Below are positions 39,426-47,698 of a DNA stretch of 64,000 nucleotides, piece by piece. Where the stretch lies: IMG/VR virus record IMGVR_UViG_3300032235_000437, positions 1 to 64,000 of that record. One strand, given 5' to 3'. Each line of letters opens with the position of its first letter. The first letter of the stretch is position 1. The translations under genes and the position numbers were made by a program. The notes under the pieces are model-generated. The model worked only from the letters and a program-made list of their open reading frames with translations, did no database searches and was not told where the DNA came from. The stretch comes from a virus.

Positions 39426-41549
39426 ATGCTAACAATTGGTAAACATCCAATTCTATTTCAATTCAAAAAAGACTTTAAAGAACGTCTACTAAATACCCCA
39501 GTAAATTGGGGATATGGCGGTTTATCCGCTTTCACATATTACCGCACTTATTCACGTAAGAAGCCAAACGGTAAACTAGAAACTTGGCAAGAGTGTGTTG
39601 TACGAGTTATTGAGGGCATGTTCTCAATTCTTAAAACACATGCTATTACATCAGAGCATACTTGGAATGAAAAGCGTGCTCATAAGCTAGCTGAAGAAGC
39701 TGCAGAACGTCTACTAGCATTCAAATGGACACCACCAGGTCGCGGACTATGGATGATGGGCACACCATTCGTATACGAAAAAGGCGGAGCCTGTCTAAAT
39801 AACTGCGGTTTCGTATCTACAGAAAACATTGATGCAGAAATGTCAAAGCCTTTTGCGTTTCTAATGGATATGAGCATGGTTGGTGTTGGTATCGGATTTG
39901 ATACTAAAGGAGCTGGTAAAGTAGCTGCATACGTGCCAGAAGGTGATCCAGAAGTAATCACAGTAGAAGACAGTCGTGAAGGCTGGGTTGAGTTAATTTC
40001 TTGTTTAATTGATTCTTATCTAGAAGAAGGTTCTACACCAGTCGAACCAGACACAAGCCTAGTACGTGCTTATGGAGAGCCTATTCACGGGTTTGGTGGC
40101 GTAGCTTCTGGCCCAGAACCATTAGTACAAGGCTTCTACGGTATTAAAGATATTCTAGAAAAGCGTGCGCTAAGCGAAAATCCACTACTAACTTCTGTAG
40201 ACATTACTGATATTATGAATATTATCGGTAAGATTGTAGTTGCTGGTAACGTTCGCCGTACAGCAGAAATTGCTTTCGGCGAGCCAGAAGACGAAGAATT
40301 TGCTAATATGAAGAACTGGGAACAGTTCGGAGTAGAAACAGGTTCGCTAGCACCACACGAACTAGAGCTAGTTAACACAGATGACTATAATGAGTACAAT
40401 AACAACTGGGATTCACGAGCCGCTATTGCTCGCAAGTATACTACAGAAGATTGGGCTTATAAGTTTGGCGGATGGCGCTGGGCTTCTAACAACTCTATAT
40501 TTGCTCGTGTAGGTATGGATTACACAGAAGTAGCTAAGAAAGTTGCTTCTAATGGTGAGCCTGGATTTGCTTGGTTAGAAACTATGCAAGCTTATGGTCG
40601 TATGAAAGACCCAGCTGATCACAAAGATCACCGCGTTCGTGGTGGAAATCCTTGCTTAGAGCAATCACTAGAGCCATATGAACTATGCTGCCTAGTTGAA
40701 TCTTTCCCCGCAAAGCATGACGACTACTGGGATTATCAGCGCACACTAAAATTTGCTTATCTATATGCAAAAACTGTTACCCTAGTACCAACTCACTGGA
40801 AAGAAACTAATGACGTTATTAAGCGTAACCGTCGTATTGGTACTTCTCAGAGCGGCATTCAAGAAGCTATGCTTAAGTTTGGTCGTAAAAAGTATCTAGA
40901 ACAGTTCTGTGATCAAGCATATAACTATGTTAACTACCTAGATAAGAAGTATAGTGAATGGTTAGGTGTACCACTGTCTATCAAGAAGACAAGCGTTAAG
41001 CCTAGCGGTACTGTATCACTAGTAGCAGGTGCGCTTCCGGGTATTCACTATGCTAAGGCTGAAAGCTACTATCGTTTAATTCGTGTAGCAAATACTTCTA
41101 ATCTACTACCTATTCTACGTGCTGCTAACTATCGTATTGAAGACTCTATTACAGACCCTCTCAAGACTAGTGTAGTTTATTTCCCAGTCACACACGCAGA
41201 AGGTACTATTAGTGACAAAGATGTATCTATCTGGGAACAATTTGCTAATGCTGTAGACCTACAACATTACTGGGCAGATAACCAAGTATCTATCACTATC
41301 TCATTCCAACCACATGAGAAAGATCAGATTGCTCGTGCTCTTAGCTGTTTTGACAATAAGTTAAAAGGTGTAAGCTTGCTTCCTCTATCTGATCATGGCT
41401 ATGCTCAAGCACCATATACTCAGGCTCCTAGAGAAGAAGTATTAGCTTATGCAGAGCAGCTACTACCGCTTGACTTTAGTAGCTTAACTCATGAAGGCGA
41501 AAATGCAGACGCTAATAAATTCTGTGATGGTGATGCTTGCTTGATCTAA
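39426..41549 (+). CDS. nrdJ: Class II (B12-dependent) ribonucleotide reductase NrdJ
   Basis: A 707-residue monomeric adenosylcobalamin-dependent reductase. ACLNNCGFV (about 121-129) has the substrate-site cysteine, NPCLEQSLEPYELCCL (about 413-428, NxCxE...C) the catalytic thiyl cysteine and radical pair, and Cys700/Cys705 in FCDGDACLI form the C-terminal reductant pair. Typical monomeric type (about 700-740), as in cyano- and roseophages. Makes dNTPs from NTPs; glutaredoxin lies 560 bases downstream. AAGGAG before the ATG. Confidence 0.93.
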   Translation: MLTIGKHPILFQFKKDFKERLLNTPVNWGYGGLSAFTYYRTYSRKKPNGKLETWQECVVRVIEGMFSILKTHAITSEHTWNEKRAHKLAEEAAERLLAFKWTPPGRGLWMMGTPFVYEKGGACLNNCGFVSTENIDAEMSKPFAFLMDMSMVGVGIGFDTKGAGKVAAYVPEGDPEVITVEDSREGWVELISCLIDSYLEEGSTPVEPDTSLVRAYGEPIHGFGGVASGPEPLVQGFYGIKDILEKRALSENPLLTSVDITDIMNIIGKIVVAGNVRRTAEIAFGEPEDEEFANMKNWEQFGVETGSLAPHELELVNTDDYNEYNNNWDSRAAIARKYTTEDWAYKFGGWRWASNNSIFARVGMDYTEVAKKVASNGEPGFAWLETMQAYGRMKDPADHKDHRVRGGNPCLEQSLEPYELCCLVESFPAKHDDYWDYQRTLKFAYLYAKTVTLVPTHWKETNDVIKRNRRIGTSQSGIQEAMLKFGRKKYLEQFCDQAYNYVNYLDKKYSEWLGVPLSIKKTSVKPSGTVSLVAGALPGIHYAKAESYYRLIRVANTSNLLPILRAANYRIEDSITDPLKTSVVYFPVTHAEGTISDKDVSIWEQFANAVDLQHYWADNQVSITISFQPHEKDQIARALSCFDNKLKGVSLLPLSDHGYAQAPYTQAPREEVLAYAEQLLPLDFSSLTHEGENADANKFCDGDACLI

Positions 41550-42109
41550 GCAGCCCATGTATTAAACTGTGCAGGCTCCATAATGGAGTCTGCATAGGCT
41601 GTAGACGAACTCAAGATGAAATCAGAGAGTGGTACTATGGCGACAGTAATATTAGACAAAGAATACTAGATAGGATAAATATGAAAGTTAAATTTGTAAA
41701 AGATCACGAAAACGCGCAGCTACCAACATATGGTACAGCAGGTGCTGCTGGAGCAGATATATACAGCGTACATGAGTATGCTATTGCGCCAGGGGGTCAC
41801 GCATTAGTAGATACAGGATTAAAATGCAATATTCCTGAAGGTTTTGAACTGCAAGTACGACCACGTTCAGGATTGGCATTAAAGAATAAAATCACAGTAC
41901 TTAATAGTCCAGGTACTATTGATAGTGATTATACTGGTAAACTAGGAGTGATTTTAATGAACCACTCAGATACGATTTTTACTGTAAAGCCTGGCGACAG
42001 AATTGCACAAATAGTAGTAGCTCCTGTTGTACAAGCTAAGTTTGAATGGGCAGAAGAGACAAAAGACACAGAACGAGGTTCTGGCGGTTTCGGTTCTACA
42101 GGAGTTTGA
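41537..42109 (+). CDS. dut: DUF1289-dUTPase fusion (two possible starts)
   Basis: The frame opens at TTG 41537 inside the nrdJ end. Residues 7-31 (SPCIKLCRLHNGVCIGCRR, then DEIREW) are the complete four-Cys DUF1289 motif (CxxxCxxxxxxCxGCxRTxxEIxxW). From Met49 (ATG 41681, AGGATAAAT upstream) a standard trimeric dUTPase of 142 residues follows, with the five motifs AAGADIYS, RPRSGLAL, GTIDSDYTG, GDRIAQIV and RGSGGFG. Hydrolyses dUTP to dUMP for ThyX. A separate dUTPase from the internal start, a fusion, or both are possible. Confidence 0.88.
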   Translation: MLDLSSPCIKLCRLHNGVCIGCRRTQDEIREWYYGDSNIRQRILDRINMKVKFVKDHENAQLPTYGTAGAAGADIYSVHEYAIAPGGHALVDTGLKCNIPEGFELQVRPRSGLALKNKITVLNSPGTIDSDYTGKLGVILMNHSDTIFTVKPGDRIAQIVVAPVVQAKFEWAEETKDTERGSGGFGSTGV

Positions 42110-42110
42110 T

Positions 42111-42338
42111 ATGAAAGCTATTGTATGGTCAACCGCTACTTGCAGCTTTTGTAAACAAGCAAAAACACTACTAGATAAACATAATATTCCTTATGAAGAA
42201 CGCATGATTGGCTCTGAATGGACCAAAGAGCAACTTCTAGAAGAAGTACCCCACGCACGTACAGTTCCTCAAATTTTTATTGATGAAATTTACGTGGGAG
42301 GTTATACTGAATTAGTGAGTCACTTAAGCGGCTCATAA
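42111..42338 (+). CDS. Glutaredoxin
   Basis: 75 residues from ATG 42111 (AGGAG upstream). Active site CSFC (residues 11-14, CxxC), TVPQIF with the cis-Pro, and GGYTEL. Of glutaredoxin 3 type. Delivers electrons to NrdJ. A longer reading frame upstream (42027) is not supported by a start site. Confidence 0.9.
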   Translation: MKAIVWSTATCSFCKQAKTLLDKHNIPYEERMIGSEWTKEQLLEEVPHARTVPQIFIDEIYVGGYTELVSHLSGS

Positions 42339-42350
42339 AAAGGAATATTA

Positions 42351-43076
42351 ATGACTAGAAATACAGCTAAACAAAAATCACGCGTAGTCACAGAGCAAGG
42401 TGCTCGTAAGATAAGAATTGATGACTTAGCTAGCTTAACTCCTCTAACAGAGAAGCAGGCTGAGACAGTAGTTGCTTATAATAAAGATAAGAATCTCTTA
42501 TTACACGGTATTGCTGGAACAGGTAAGACATTCTTGGCTACTAGCTTAGCACTAGAAGAAGTGTTAGATCCGTCTAATGATTATAAAGCTTTATATTTTG
42601 TACGGTCTATCGTACCTACAAGAGATATTGGCTTTTTAAAAGGCGACGATAAAGAAAAGATAGCTGTATATGAGGCTCCCTACAAAGCTATTTGTGGGGA
42701 GCTTTTTAATAAAACAGATTCCTATGATACTCTAAAGAATCAAGGAGCAGTTAGTTTTATAAGTACATCTTTTATTAGAGGCTTGACACTTAATGACTGT
42801 ATTATAATTGTAGACGAATTTGAGAACTTATCTTTTCACGAGTTAGATAGTATTATTACAAGAATGGGTAATAACAGTAAGATTATTTTCTGTGGAGATT
42901 ACACACAAAGTGATTTAACTAAGACTAATGAGAAGAATGGTTGTCTAGACTTCATGAAAATCTTAAAAAGCATGAATGACTTTACTTTTATTGAGTTTGG
43001 TATTGAGGATATTGTCCGAGGAAAGACTGTTAAAAATTATATTATTAACAAGTATAAGTTAGGACTACACATATAA
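42351..43076 (+). CDS. phoH: PhoH-like ATPase
   Basis: A 241-residue P-loop ATPase. LLHGIAGTGKTFLA (about 50-63) is Walker A, IIIVDEFENLS (about 146-156) Walker B, and ALYFVRSIVP, EAPYKAI and FCGDYTQSD follow the PhoH core order. A Phosphate-starvation-associated marker gene of marine phages; function debated (RNA helicase-like or RNase partner). Stop overlaps the next start (TAATG). Confidence 0.9.
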   Translation: MTRNTAKQKSRVVTEQGARKIRIDDLASLTPLTEKQAETVVAYNKDKNLLLHGIAGTGKTFLATSLALEEVLDPSNDYKALYFVRSIVPTRDIGFLKGDDKEKIAVYEAPYKAICGELFNKTDSYDTLKNQGAVSFISTSFIRGLTLNDCIIIVDEFENLSFHELDSIITRMGNNSKIIFCGDYTQSDLTKTNEKNGCLDFMKILKSMNDFTFIEFGIEDIVRGKTVKNYIINKYKLGLHI

Positions 43077-43531
43077 TGGTAAATAGAAGTAAAATTAAAG
43101 GGTCAGCCTATGAAGCAAAGATAAAAGACATACTCAATGCTACTTTCCCTAATATTCAGTTTGAGCGTGTGCCTCTAAGCGGCGCGATTGAATATTTAAA
43201 AGGCGACATATGGACACCTCACGATACGGCAGCTTGGCCGTGGTGTATAGAAGCAAAACACTATGCAGAGCTTGAGTGGAACAATCTACTAACATCGAAA
43301 ACTACTGATATACTAAATTTCTGGAAGCAAACGCTAAGAGAAGCAGAAGTAATGAAGAAGAAGCCGTTACTTATATTTCGCTGGAACCGCTCAAAAGATT
43401 TTGTAGCTTTTAGTGACGATATAGTAATAGAATCTTTTATAGAAGTAAAATCGTTTGGATATAGCTTTAAGATAGCTTTGCTAGACGATTGGCTAAAAGC
43501 CGTGAAAAGTCAAACTAGTCTTGCTAAGTAG
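43076..43531 (+). CDS. PD-(D/E)XK resolvase-like nuclease
   Basis: A 151-residue protein. KGSAYEAKIKDILN (E of motif I, about 9-22), GDIWTP (D) and WCIEAKHY (ExK) follow the order of Holliday-junction resolvase-like nucleases. Expected to resolve branches of replication-recombination. T4/T7 equivalents are unrelated in sequence. One base overlap with PhoH. Confidence 0.75.
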   Translation: MVNRSKIKGSAYEAKIKDILNATFPNIQFERVPLSGAIEYLKGDIWTPHDTAAWPWCIEAKHYAELEWNNLLTSKTTDILNFWKQTLREAEVMKKKPLLIFRWNRSKDFVAFSDDIVIESFIEVKSFGYSFKIALLDDWLKAVKSQTSLAK

Positions 43532-43575
43532 TTATATTATTGTTATTATGAATAATGTAATAAGGAATATAACAA

Positions 43576-44418
43576 ATGACAAAATCATGGAATGATTTAG
43601 AAGACGTAAAGTCTTTCGACTATGAAGAATTTAATAATCTACTAATCCTAGACGCTAACAACGTATCTTATCGCTTTCTACAGCGTAATAACTACAACTC
43701 GTATACAGAAGAGTTTAGGCGTACAGTACAATCACTAGCTAAGTCATACAAAGCAAAGCGTACTATTGTGTGTTTTGACTTCGGTAAGTCTTACTATCGT
43801 ATGAACTTGCTTGGTGATTATAAAGGTACTCGTAAAAAGCCGGAAGAACCAGAAGAAATCAAACGCTATGAAGAGTTCTTTGATGTGCTTAATAAGCTAC
43901 CAGAAGAACTAGATGAAGAAGTATTAAAGTTTCGTGGTATTGAAGCAGACGATTTACTTACTTATCTAACTCAACAAGTATCTCCTCGTTATGAGCATAC
44001 TTGGATTGTTTCTTCCGACAAAGACTTAATTCAACTACTAGATACTAACATCTCTATTTTTAATATCTTTTCTCGTAAAGAAGTAACTATTAATACGCTA
44101 CAAGAAGATACAAGTCTAACTCCTAGCGAGTTTATGATGTCACGTATTATTGAAGGCGATAAAAGCGACAATATTATTGGCATTGAAGGTATCGGTCCTA
44201 AGCGCGCGCAAGCATTGGCTAAAGAATACAAAACTCTAGACAATTTGCTAAAAGCGCTACCAATCAAAGGTAAGTCTCAGTATATCTCTAATCTAAATGC
44301 TGGACGTGAAAGACTAATTCTAAACGAAAAACTAATTAACCTAAAACGTTACTATCAAGATGCTATTTCTGCTGGTAAAGAAGGCGATAACCCGCTCGAC
44401 ATACTTAGCGAACTATAA
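43576..44418 (+). CDS. 5'-3' exonuclease (FEN/T4 RNase H-like)
   Basis: A 280-residue nuclease. LLILDANNVSYRF and VCFDFGKSYYR with LLGDYKGTRK at the N-terminus, RGIEADDLLTYL (two acidics), SSDKDLIQLL and GDKSDNIIGIEGIGPKRAQALA (acidic plus HhH) complete the FEN core. Removes RNA primers and flaps. Strong terminator after the gene. Confidence 0.9.
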   Translation: MTKSWNDLEDVKSFDYEEFNNLLILDANNVSYRFLQRNNYNSYTEEFRRTVQSLAKSYKAKRTIVCFDFGKSYYRMNLLGDYKGTRKKPEEPEEIKRYEEFFDVLNKLPEELDEEVLKFRGIEADDLLTYLTQQVSPRYEHTWIVSSDKDLIQLLDTNISIFNIFSRKEVTINTLQEDTSLTPSEFMMSRIIEGDKSDNIIGIEGIGPKRAQALAKEYKTLDNLLKALPIKGKSQYISNLNAGRERLILNEKLINLKRYYQDAISAGKEGDNPLDILSEL

Positions 44419-44420
44419 GA

Positions 44421-44450
44421 AAAAGGCGTCAGTAGTTCTGACGCCTTTTT
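44421..44450 (+). terminator. Strong rho-independent terminator
   Basis: AAAAGGCGTCAG / CTGACGCCTTTT, 12 bp with loop TAGTT, then TTTTTT. Confidence 0.93.
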
Positions 44451-44485
44451 TATAAAAATAATTTTAAATAGTGTTTCTATGTAGC

Positions 44486-44514
44486 TTCAACATTCTAAGT
44501 TGTAAAACTATATA
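44486..44514 (+). promoter_or_regulatory. Possible promoter upstream of thyX
   Basis: TTCAAC (44486-44491), 17 bp, TATATA (44509-44514), about 100 bases upstream of the thyX ATG. Position between terminator and gene is favourable; hexamers are moderate. Confidence 0.5.
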
Positions 44515-44610
44515 TAAATCAATATCGTCCAGTACTTAAATTATGCTGTGCTTGGATACGTAAACGCTTTCCAGAATCTATTTTTTGGAAAATTTTTTAA
44601 GAAAGAAACT

Positions 44611-45288
44611 ATGACAAAAACATATAACGAAATTATGAACGTACGGCTTATTGGCTATACTCAGCCTGTAGAAGACCTAGAAGAAGATATTAATGATGTA
44701 CAAGAATTAATTGCCTTCTGCGCTAAAGTATCTAATCCACAACTACAAGATGATTTTTCTCGTTCAGAGCGACTATTAAACTATCTTATTAAGCATAAGC
44801 ACTGGAGTCCTTTTGAAATGGCAAGTGCTACTATGGAAGTTAGCACAACTCGTGATATTGCTCGTCAATTCTTACGTCACCGTAGCTTTAGCTTTCAAGA
44901 GTTTTCTCAGCGCTATGCTAACCCAGCAGAAATGGGTGACATGTTTGTGCTACGTGAAGCACGGCTACAAGATTTAAAAAATCGGCAAAATTCTATTGAA
45001 ATTCATGATGAAGCTCTACAAGCTGCGTGGAATGCTAAGCAGCTTAAAGCAATTGAAGCAGCGCGTAAAGCATATAACTGGGCTATCAAAAAAGGTATCG
45101 CAAAAGAACAGGCTCGCGTAGTCCTACCAGAAGGTAATACGATATCTAAACTATATGTACAAGGAACTATTCGTTCTTGGATTCATTACATCGAACTTCG
45201 TTCGGCAAATGGAACCCAACGAGAGCATATGGCTCTAGCTGTAGCTTGTGCAGAAGCGATCACAAAAATATTCCCTATGATTACATAA
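44611..45288 (+). CDS. thyX: Flavin-dependent thymidylate synthase ThyX
   Basis: 225 residues from ATG 44611 (AAGAAAGA upstream); an in-frame TTG at 44548 adds a hydrophobic leader and is not preferred. ThyX motif RHRSFSFQEFSQRYAN (residues 89-104, RHRxxSxxExSxRY) binds FAD and dUMP, and IELRSANGTQREHMAL has the dUMP-binding Arg and the TQxEH variant of the C-terminal motif. Converts dUMP to dTMP using methylene-THF. Ends the rightward block. Confidence 0.9.
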   Translation: MTKTYNEIMNVRLIGYTQPVEDLEEDINDVQELIAFCAKVSNPQLQDDFSRSERLLNYLIKHKHWSPFEMASATMEVSTTRDIARQFLRHRSFSFQEFSQRYANPAEMGDMFVLREARLQDLKNRQNSIEIHDEALQAAWNAKQLKAIEAARKAYNWAIKKGIAKEQARVVLPEGNTISKLYVQGTIRSWIHYIELRSANGTQREHMALAVACAEAITKIFPMIT

Positions 45289-45290
45289 CA

Positions 45291-45316
45291 AAAAAGGGAG
45301 CCTAAGCTCCCTTTTT
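45291..45316. terminator. Bidirectional terminator at the convergent junction
   Basis: AAAAAGGGAGC / GCTCCCTTTTT, 11 bp with loop CTAA, symmetrical so it serves both thyX (+) and the leftward late genes (-). A second hairpin GAAGGCGG / CCGCCTTC (45336-45343 / 45352-45359) with T tract follows. Confidence 0.9.
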
Positions 45317-45403
45317 CTTCTTTGGTTTTTTGACAGAAGGCGGTTTTTTAGCCGCCTTCTTTTTTATCTTCATGCTCTGAGTAAAAGGCTCAGCAGCTAT
45401 CAT
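45302..45403 (-). CDS. Possible very small lysine-rich protein (33 aa)
   Basis: ATG at 45403 overlaps the preceding stop as ATGA; the protein begins MIAAEPFTQSMK and is then Lys/Ala/Pro-rich (KKAAKKPPSVKK). The coding part lies on the two terminator hairpins, so the composition may be an accident of the inverted repeats. Coupling supports it; palindromic DNA argues against. Confidence 0.35.
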   Translation of the reverse strand: MIAAEPFTQSMKIKKKAAKKPPSVKKPKKKKGA

Positions 45404-45597
45404 GGTTTTTCAGTACGAACACGCTGTAAAAGAGGGTTTTTCACTTCTTTTACGACTAGCTTATCACCTTCACGGTAGTATGTTTTAGTAGCAGCATCGA
45501 CTTTTGGGTCATATGCTTCACGCATACCGTAACGGTTGTCACCAATCTTTATTGTTGTACCGTTGCGGGTATCAGCACCAGAAAGTGACTTTGCCAT
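45400..45597 (-). CDS. Small conserved phage protein (65 aa)
   Basis: Begins MAKSLSGADTRNGTTIKIGD, contains YGMREAYDPKVDAATKTYYR and ends with a basic tail. Not recognised. Follows the next gene after one base. Confidence 0.65.
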   Translation of the reverse strand: MAKSLSGADTRNGTTIKIGDNRYGMREAYDPKVDAATKTYYREGDKLVVKEVKNPLLQRVRTEKP

Positions 45598-45598
45598 C

Positions 45599-45934
45599 TT
45601 ACTTCATGTCCTTAATAACACGTCCGCCCATACCACGAGTTACGTCTTCGCTTGCAACAGATACTGCTCCGTTTGTAGCACCGCGATTACCCGCTTTAGT
45701 AAATGAACGGCTATGACTTACGTCACCCATCATTACTGCCCCTTGGTTAATATAGCCGTCAGCACCTTTTAGCACTTGATTTGGGCTTGCCTTACCTGCA
45801 GGACGAGAATCTTTGGAACCTTCAAAGGATGTACGTTGTGTTCCACCCATTGGAGTAGTAGGAGCTGTTTTAGCATTTTTGACAAGTTTAAGATCTTCTG
45901 TGATCCCAGTGACTTCTTTTTTAATCATTGCCAT
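45599..45934 (-). CDS. Unknown protein (111 aa), low complexity
   Basis: Gly/Thr/Ser-rich with no clear hydrophobic core: GGTQRTSFEGSKDSRPAGKA, MGDVSHSRSFTKAGNRGA, GMGGRVIKDMK. Probably extended; perhaps a virion accessory protein. Start ATG could be residue 1 or 3. Confidence 0.6.
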   Translation of the reverse strand: MAMIKKEVTGITEDLKLVKNAKTAPTTPMGGTQRTSFEGSKDSRPAGKASPNQVLKGADGYINQGAVMMGDVSHSRSFTKAGNRGATNGAVSVASEDVTRGMGGRVIKDMK

Positions 45935-45954
45935 TTTATAAAGTCTCCTTAAAA

Positions 45955-46590
45955 TTAAGAAATTAGAGCTAGTACAGTCTCTATAGTATTGCCAGTATTT
46001 GAACCGGCAGAAGTAGAAGCACGTACAGTTACAACTGGGATACCAGCTCCACCGCCAGGTGCGAAGTAAGCGTTAGCTCCAGCATTCATAGCACTCCAGT
46101 TTACGCCTACGTTAGCATTTGCTACGATAGCTTGGTCAACTGCAGATGCGTCACAATAAGTCAGCTCAACCTGACGAGTTGTTGTTGCAAAAGCTAGAGT
46201 TGCTTGATGACGAACAGCATGTTCAGCATTAGCAAAAGTACAGTTTCTAAAATGTAGTGGTGTAGATGCCCCGCCTAGTTTAGTAACGCAGGAAGAATTA
46301 GAGATAGTTACAGCGTTAGCACCTCTAAATGTAATATTTTCAAATGAGAGAGTTCCAGTTGATGTATTAGCAACAGTCATGTCACCGTTAACAACAATCT
46401 CTGCGCGATCTCCAACTCCTACTAGGGCTACGTTATTCCACACAACGTTTGTTGGTGCTGTATACGTACCAGGAAATAAGAGAATTGTGTTATCACCCTG
46501 TGCTAGAACGTCGTTTGAAATTGCTGTTAGAGAAGGAAAGTTTGCTGAACCATCTGAACCAACTCGGTAAGTATTCTTACTAGTAGTCAT
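45955..46590 (-). CDS. Right-handed beta-helix (pectate-lyase-like) protein
   Basis: A 211-residue protein of repeated short strands: TYRVGSDGSANFPSLTAISN, ILLFPGTYTAPTNVVWNNVA, LVGVGDRAEIVVNG, SFENITFRGANAVTIS, LHFRNCTFANAEHAV. DGSANFPSLTAA-like start and FPGTYT are typical for parallel beta-helix virion fibres or polysaccharide depolymerases. No catalytic acid pair stands out, so I call it structural. Confidence 0.65.
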   Translation of the reverse strand: MTTSKNTYRVGSDGSANFPSLTAISNDVLAQGDNTILLFPGTYTAPTNVVWNNVALVGVGDRAEIVVNGDMTVANTSTGTLSFENITFRGANAVTISNSSCVTKLGGASTPLHFRNCTFANAEHAVRHQATLAFATTTRQVELTYCDASAVDQAIVANANVGVNWSAMNAGANAYFAPGGGAGIPVVTVRASTSAGSNTGNTIETVLALIS

Positions 46591-46663
46591 TAGTGTCTCC
46601 TTTTTTATTAATCAATTAATGATTTAACTTAGTTTGACAAAATTTAGTACGATTGTCAAAAAA

Positions 46664-46867
46664 TTATTTTTTGGTTTTATTCTTAGGTACGCCAGCCGTA
46701 CTTAGAGCTATTGCTACTGCTTGACGACGTTGTGCTTCTTTGGCGCTTATACCTAATTTTTTAGACAGAGTTTTGACACCCTTGCTGCGAGTTTTACCTG
46801 GCTTATTCATAAGCTCAGATATATTCGCAGATATAGTTTTCTCAGAGGAACCGCGCTTAAGAGGCAT
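46664..46867 (-). CDS. Small basic conserved protein (DUF6496-like)
   Basis: A 67-residue protein. KRGSSEKTISANISELMNKPG and AVAIALSTAG match the pattern KKGSS..TIS.NI.ELM..G .... AVAIAL that I recall as DUF6496, common in marine phages. Between these an insert (KTLSKKLGISAKEAQRRQ) separates the halves. Function unknown. Overlaps the next gene by 11 bases. Confidence 0.7.
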   Translation of the reverse strand: MPLKRGSSEKTISANISELMNKPGKTRSKGVKTLSKKLGISAKEAQRRQAVAIALSTAGVPKNKTKK

Positions 46868-47192
46868 CTCGCATCATCCTTGCTGATGGCGGTAACATAT
46901 CATCCTCAACTTCAACTTCTTCAGGAGAAGCGGCGCCATTAGTATCTACTTCTTCACTATCTTCAGTCTCTGTTTCAGACTCATGCTCTTCGTCTTCTTC
47001 AAAACCTTGATAAACAGCGTAGTCACGTAGTGAGTTGATATATGCATAGCAAATAGCTAGTTTGTTAGTCCACCAAGTAGGTAGTTCTCTTTCAGTCTCT
47101 GGTAAGCTTGTTAGTATAGTTTCTGCATCTTCTACTATAGATCTACATAGTGATAGAGATGAGACAACATCTTTATGTCCTGACTTTTTCAT
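46857..47192 (-). CDS. Acidic small phage protein (111 aa)
   Basis: N-terminal helical half (LPTWWTNKLAICYAYINSLRDYA) and a very acidic C-terminal half (EEDEEHESETETEDSEEVD). LPTW...KL..A..Y....RDY recalls a small protein of unknown function found in many marine phages. First gene after the promoter at 47218-47246, AAAGGAG upstream. Confidence 0.6.
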   Translation of the reverse strand: MKKSGHKDVVSSLSLCRSIVEDAETILTSLPETERELPTWWTNKLAICYAYINSLRDYAVYQGFEEDEEHESETETEDSEEVDTNGAASPEEVEVEDDMLPPSARMMRDAS

Positions 47193-47217
47193 GAAATCTC
47201 CTTTATTGTGTATACTC

Positions 47218-47246
47218 AGTATAATAAAAAATATTTATATAGGCAA
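47218..47246 (-). promoter_or_regulatory. Sigma-70-like promoter
   Basis: Minus strand TTGCCT (47246-47241), 17 bp, TATACT (47223-47218), upstream of the 47192 gene and its set of small proteins. Confidence 0.75.
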
Positions 47247-47260
47247 ATACTCTTTTAAAA

Positions 47261-47698
47261 TTAAGTATATTGATAAGCTATAAAAAATCTGCTAGTACCG
47301 TTATTTATATTTGTACTTATTACAGGTGCTTTATAGATAGGTAGATGACCTAAAAATGTTATAGCAGGATGATCAAATAGGCATCTTAGATATATTATAC
47401 CGCCAGGCTTAATAACTCTCAGTACTTCACTTACTTGAGTTTTACAGATGTCTTTATCATCTGAAAAAACACCAAAACATAGTACTTTATCAAAAGTATT
47501 ATCGTCAAAAGGTAGATTACTTATATCAGAATTAATATCAGCATAGGTAGATTCTAAATCAACGCCAATTATATCAGAGTTAATAATTTTATATAGGTTC
47601 TCACCACAACCAGCGTCTAGTATTTTGCCAGACAACAGTTCAGGAATTAGTAGTCTACCAGTTTCAGGGTATCTATTTAATCTTCTAAGTATATCCAT
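47261..47698 (-). CDS. Class I SAM-dependent methyltransferase, small
   Basis: A 145-residue protein. GKILDAGCGENLYKI (about 24-38) is motif I, IIGVDLESTYADI motif II, FDKVLCFGVFS motif IV and VLRVIKPGGIIYL motif V. Last gene of the tailoring cluster, coupled to the KdsB-like gene (overlap 14). It would methylate a product of the cluster; shorter than common (200+), C-terminal substrate domain reduced. Confidence 0.75.
   Translation of the reverse strand: MDILRRLNRYPETGRLLIPELLSGKILDAGCGENLYKIINSDIIGVDLESTYADINSDISNLPFDDNTFDKVLCFGVFSDDKDICKTQVSEVLRVIKPGGIIYLRCLFDHPAITFLGHLPIYKAPVISTNINNGTSRFFIAYQYT

Noticed and set aside
42027-42110. Upstream extension of glutaredoxin
   Set aside because: Runs in the dUTPase gene in another frame; AGGAG precedes ATG 42111.
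44548-44610. Longer start for ThyX
   Set aside because: TTG start without ribosome binding site and a leader absent from ThyX proteins; ATG 44611 fits.
46591-46664. TTGACA and TGTCAA inverted pair as promoter of the beta-helix gene
   Set aside because: No acceptable -10 at 16-18 bp from either; listed only as a possible palindromic site.
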